A model generated the notes under the pieces. The model saw only the letters and a list, made by a program, of their open reading frames with translations. It was not told the DNA's origin and searched no databases. Made by a program: the position numbers and the translations under genes. From NCBI GenBank assembly GCA_003156495.1, contig PMHC01000260.1:4762-12072 (forward strand): 7,311 nt of DNA, read 5' to 3'. Below, piece by piece: positions 5,012-7,311 of the stretch. Each line of letters starts with the position of its first letter. Within the stretch, counting starts at the first letter, position 1. The DNA comes from Acidobacteriaceae bacterium. GTDB lineage: Bacteria; Acidobacteriota; Terriglobia; Terriglobales; Acidobacteriaceae.

Positions 5012-6487
5012 ATGTGGTTCTTAGGCATGGATGTGGGAACAGGCGGAACGCGGGCGGTCGTCGTTAACGAAGTTGGCAAGCTGGTAGGCGCGGCATCGAG
5101 CGAGCATAAGCCCTTCCGCGCCGAGCACCCAGGCTGGGCCGAGCAGGACCCAGAAGACTGGTGGCGCGCGGCCCAGGCGGCGATTCGCGGCGCTCTGGCC
5201 TCGGCTCCCGACCCGCGACAGCCGGTCGCGGCCCTTGCTCTCACCGGCCAGATGCACGGCGCCGTCATGCTCGACGAAGCAGGCGCGGTGCTGCGCCCGG
5301 CGCTGATCTGGTGCGACACGCGCACCCAGCCCCAATGCGATTGGCTGACGGAAACCATCGGCTACGAGCGGCTGATCGAGCTGGTCGCAAACCCCGCGCT
5401 GCCCAACTTCACCCTCACCAAACTGCTTTGGGTCAAAGAGCATGAGCCGGAAATCTTCGCCAAAATCCGCCACATCATGTGTCCCAAAGATTACGTCCGT
5501 TACCGGCTCACCGGCGAATTCGCCATTGACGTGCAAGAAGCCAGCGGCACGCTGCTGCTTGACGTGGCGCACCGCTGCTGGTCGCGCGAGGTGGCCGAAG
5601 CCGCCGGAATTCCGATGAGCTGGCTGCCCAAGGTTTACGAGTCGCCGGAGATTTGCGCGCGCATCAGCGACGAAGCCGCCGGGCTGACTGGCCTGAAGGC
5701 TGGAACCCCCGTTGCCGCCGGCGCGGGCGATCAGGGCGCGGGCGCGGTCGGCATGGGCATCTTGCAGCCAGGCAGCGTCTCGGCCACAATCGGCACCTCG
5801 GGGGTGGTTTTTGCCGCCACCGCCAAACCCACCAAAGACCCCAAGGGCCGTCTACATACCTTCTGCCACGCCGTACCGGGACTTTGGCACGTAATGGGCG
5901 TTACGCAAGGCGCGGGCTTGAGCCTGAACTGGCTGCGCGGAACCTTCTTTGCGGACACCAGCTATCGCACGCTCGACGAAGCCGCGACCAAGGTTCCCGC
6001 CGGCAGCGAGGGCCTGCTCTGGGCTCCGTATCTGCTCGGCGAACGCACGCCGCATCTTGATCCTGAAGTCCGCGCGGCCTTTGCCGGCATCGGCGTGCAA
6101 CACACAGCCGGGCATTTTGTCCGCGCCGTACAAGAAGGCGTCGCCTATTCGCTTGAAGATACTTTCTCGCTCTTCCGCGAGCTCAAAATTCCCGTCAGCG
6201 CGATTCGCCTGGGTGGCGGCGGCGCGCGCGGCGCGCTCTGGCGGCGGATTCAGGCTGGTGTTTACGGCTTGCCGGTTGAAGTTCTCACCGCCGAAGAAGG
6301 CGGCGCCTTTGGTTGCGCGCTGCTGGCCGGCGTAGGCGCAAAGCACTGGAAAAATCTCGACGAGGCTTGCGGACAGGCGATCGAGGTCGCCGAGCGCATC
6401 GTGCCCGACCCGGCCGATCTAGCGGCCTACAAGGCCGGCTACGCGCGCTGGCGCAAGCTCTATCCTGCCCTGCGCGGACTGGAATAA
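5012..6487 (+). CDS. xylB: Xylulokinase (FGGY sugar kinase)
   Basis: The enzyme phosphorylates D-xylulose with ATP to D-xylulose 5-phosphate, the entry point of xylose into the pentose phosphate pathway. The 491-residue length is normal. The N-terminal FGGY domain opens with FLGMDVGTGGTRAVV (D7 in the ATP-binding loop). GQMHG at 79-83 (M81, H82) is the substrate motif typical of xylulokinases, and WCDTR is at 100-104. GAGDQGAGAVG at 237-247 carries the catalytic base D240, equivalent to D233 of E. coli XylB. GTSG (261-264) and LGGGGARGALWRRI (400-413) form the nucleotide site of the C-terminal domain. A strong ribosome binding site, AAGGGGG (4996-5002), precedes the ATG by about 9 nt. No xylose isomerase or transporter is in the window, so another FGGY pentulose substrate is possible, but the MHG motif favours xylulose. 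Confidence 0.92.
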   Translation: MWFLGMDVGTGGTRAVVVNEVGKLVGAASSEHKPFRAEHPGWAEQDPEDWWRAAQAAIRGALASAPDPRQPVAALALTGQMHGAVMLDEAGAVLRPALIWCDTRTQPQCDWLTETIGYERLIELVANPALPNFTLTKLLWVKEHEPEIFAKIRHIMCPKDYVRYRLTGEFAIDVQEASGTLLLDVAHRCWSREVAEAAGIPMSWLPKVYESPEICARISDEAAGLTGLKAGTPVAAGAGDQGAGAVGMGILQPGSVSATIGTSGVVFAATAKPTKDPKGRLHTFCHAVPGLWHVMGVTQGAGLSLNWLRGTFFADTSYRTLDEAATKVPAGSEGLLWAPYLLGERTPHLDPEVRAAFAGIGVQHTAGHFVRAVQEGVAYSLEDTFSLFRELKIPVSAIRLGGGGARGALWRRIQAGVYGLPVEVLTAEEGGAFGCALLAGVGAKHWKNLDEACGQAIEVAERIVPDPADLAAYKAGYARWRKLYPALRGLE

Positions 6488-6493
6488 GGCGGG

Positions 6494-6500
6494 AAAAAAA
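6494..6500 (-). terminator. T-run in the convergent gap, possible terminator
   Basis: The 68-bp gap between the convergent xylB and DUF71 genes contains A7 on the plus strand, which is a T7 run for minus-strand transcription leaving the DUF71 gene. Only a poor stem (CGCT/AGCG) is visible before it, so this is a weak candidate. No clear terminator for xylB is seen. Confidence 0.22.
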
Positions 6501-6555
6501 TTCGCTGGACCTTTCGAACTGAGAGCGGGAGTTTTCCGTGCAAGGGTGTCCGTCC

Positions 6556-7224
6556 CTATGAATTCGCCATCAACAGATCGGCGAAGACAAAGCCCTCGCG
6601 GTCGACGACCGCCCCGCTCTCGACCGGCAGTGGAGCCTTGAACATCGGCCCGGCGTAAACGCAACTGTGAAACTCGCCGCGCTCTCCGCATGGGTCGGCT
6701 TCGGCCGGAAGATCGCGCAAGAGCGCCTCGTCGAACTCGCGGCCCGCAAATGCCGCGGGCAGTTGTTTGGTGTCCACGCAGGTCAGTCGCGCACGCAATC
6801 CGCCGGCGATCATCTCCCGCGCCAGCTTGTCGGTCGAAATCCGCCACAGCGGAAAGATCGCCTCCAGTCCCGTTGGCGCAAGCTGCCGTTCGCGATAAGC
6901 GCGGATCTCTTCGAGGAACAAATCGCCGAAGGCGATCGCTTCAATCCCCTCGTCCACGGCGCGCTGGCAAGCCTCGGCCATGCGCAGCTCGTAAACTTTG
7001 TTCGGACAGGGCCACGGCAGCGGCACGGCCCACAAGGGCAGCCCCGCCGCCGCGGCCTGCGCCTCCAGAATCGCGCGGCGCACGCCGTGCATCGCCACGC
7101 GGTCGAACGCCGCGTTGAGCGTGGTGAGCAGTCCGCAAATTTCAATGTTTGGGTCTTGGCGCAGCCGATGCAGCGCCCAGGCACTGTCTTTGCCGCTACT
7201 CCAGGAAAGAAGAATGCGCTTCAT
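6556..7224 (-). CDS. PP-loop ATPase of the DUF71/COG2102 (Dph6-like) family
   Basis: This 222-residue protein belongs to the N-type ATP pyrophosphatases related to diphthine-ammonia ligase. Residues 7-14, SWSSGKDS, are the PP-loop that binds ATP. FGDLFLEEIRAYRE at 99-112 and GERGEFHSCVYAGPMF at 180-195 are characteristic family blocks, and the length is normal. Archaeal and eukaryotic members amidate diphthine on elongation factor 2. Bacteria lack diphthamide, so this member must act on something else. A published comparative analysis of DUF71 linked some bacterial members to B12 salvage, but no B12 gene is visible here. The ATG at 7222-7224 has GGGGA about 8 nt upstream. The gene converges on xylB and appears to be transcribed alone. 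The family call is firm; the function is unknown. Confidence 0.88.
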   Translation of the reverse strand: MKRILLSWSSGKDSAWALHRLRQDPNIEICGLLTTLNAAFDRVAMHGVRRAILEAQAAAAGLPLWAVPLPWPCPNKVYELRMAEACQRAVDEGIEAIAFGDLFLEEIRAYRERQLAPTGLEAIFPLWRISTDKLAREMIAGGLRARLTCVDTKQLPAAFAGREFDEALLRDLPAEADPCGERGEFHSCVYAGPMFKAPLPVESGAVVDREGFVFADLLMANS

Positions 7225-7268
7225 AGAACAAATCCCCTATAGGTATAAAAGGCTTCAAAAGTGGCTGC

Positions 7269-7290
7269 TTCGCTCGCCGCGGCGAGCGAA
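7269..7290. repeat. Perfect 22-bp palindrome upstream of the DUF71 gene
   Basis: TTCGCTCGCC (7269-7278), the self-complementary centre GC and GGCGAGCGAA (7281-7290) make an uninterrupted 22-bp palindrome, followed on the plus strand by further A residues. It lies 45 bp upstream of the DUF71 start. It could be an operator or a stable cruciform or hairpin. It lacks the downstream T-run of an intrinsic terminator on either strand. Confidence 0.6.
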
Positions 7291-7311
7291 AAAACGCCGC
7301 CGGAGCAGCAA

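Noticed and set aside
6667..7242. Plus-strand open frame of 191 codons opposite the DUF71 gene
   Set aside because: It is a complementary-frame shadow of a clearly recognisable PP-loop ATPase.
7269..7295. Intrinsic terminator at the right edge
   Set aside because: On the plus strand the palindrome is followed by A residues, and on the minus strand the T-run comes before it, so neither direction has stem then T-run.

Overview
The window looks like chromosomal DNA from a GC-rich Gram-negative bacterium, most likely of the Acidobacteriota. The main clue is a long BamD-type outer-membrane assembly protein (about 500 residues, no lipobox cysteine, basic C-terminal tail), a form I associate with that phylum. 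An outer-membrane assembly factor also implies a diderm cell. This placement rests on family memory, not on a search.

Layout, left to right. The start of a valyl-tRNA synthetase gene (valS, minus strand) runs off the left edge. Upstream of it lies a compact vapBC toxin-antitoxin pair (minus strand, ATGA overlap) with its own candidate promoter and a duplicated GTAATAC palindrome. Then come three minus-strand genes read in the order uvrC-like, rpe, bamD: a shortened UvrC homologue, ribulose-phosphate 3-epimerase and the BamD-like protein. A 136-bp divergent intergenic region with two inverted repeats separates them from a plus-strand xylulokinase gene (xylB). Convergent to xylB, at the right, is a minus-strand PP-loop ATPase of the DUF71/COG2102 (Dph6-like) family. 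Its upstream region contains a perfect 22-bp palindrome.

How the genes fit together. Rpe and XylB both produce D-xylulose 5-phosphate, from ribulose 5-phosphate and from xylulose respectively, so they meet in the pentose phosphate pathway although they are transcribed divergently and are not in one operon. ValS, Rpe and BamD are housekeeping. VapBC is accessory and sits between bamD and valS. The UvrC-like protein keeps the GIY-YIG nuclease domain, the four cysteines of the UvrC iron-sulfur site and a UVR helix, but lacks the second (RNase H-like) nuclease and the helix-hairpin-helix tail. It is therefore not a complete excinuclease subunit.

The most unusual structure is inside this UvrC-like gene. 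Three unrelated families of 7-bp tandem repeats lie within about 150 bp and are translated in frame as a low-complexity linker. One of them has the pattern of a G-quadruplex on the coding strand. I saw no rRNA, tRNA, CRISPR array, transposase or phage gene. No stretch longer than about 140 bp is without a gene.
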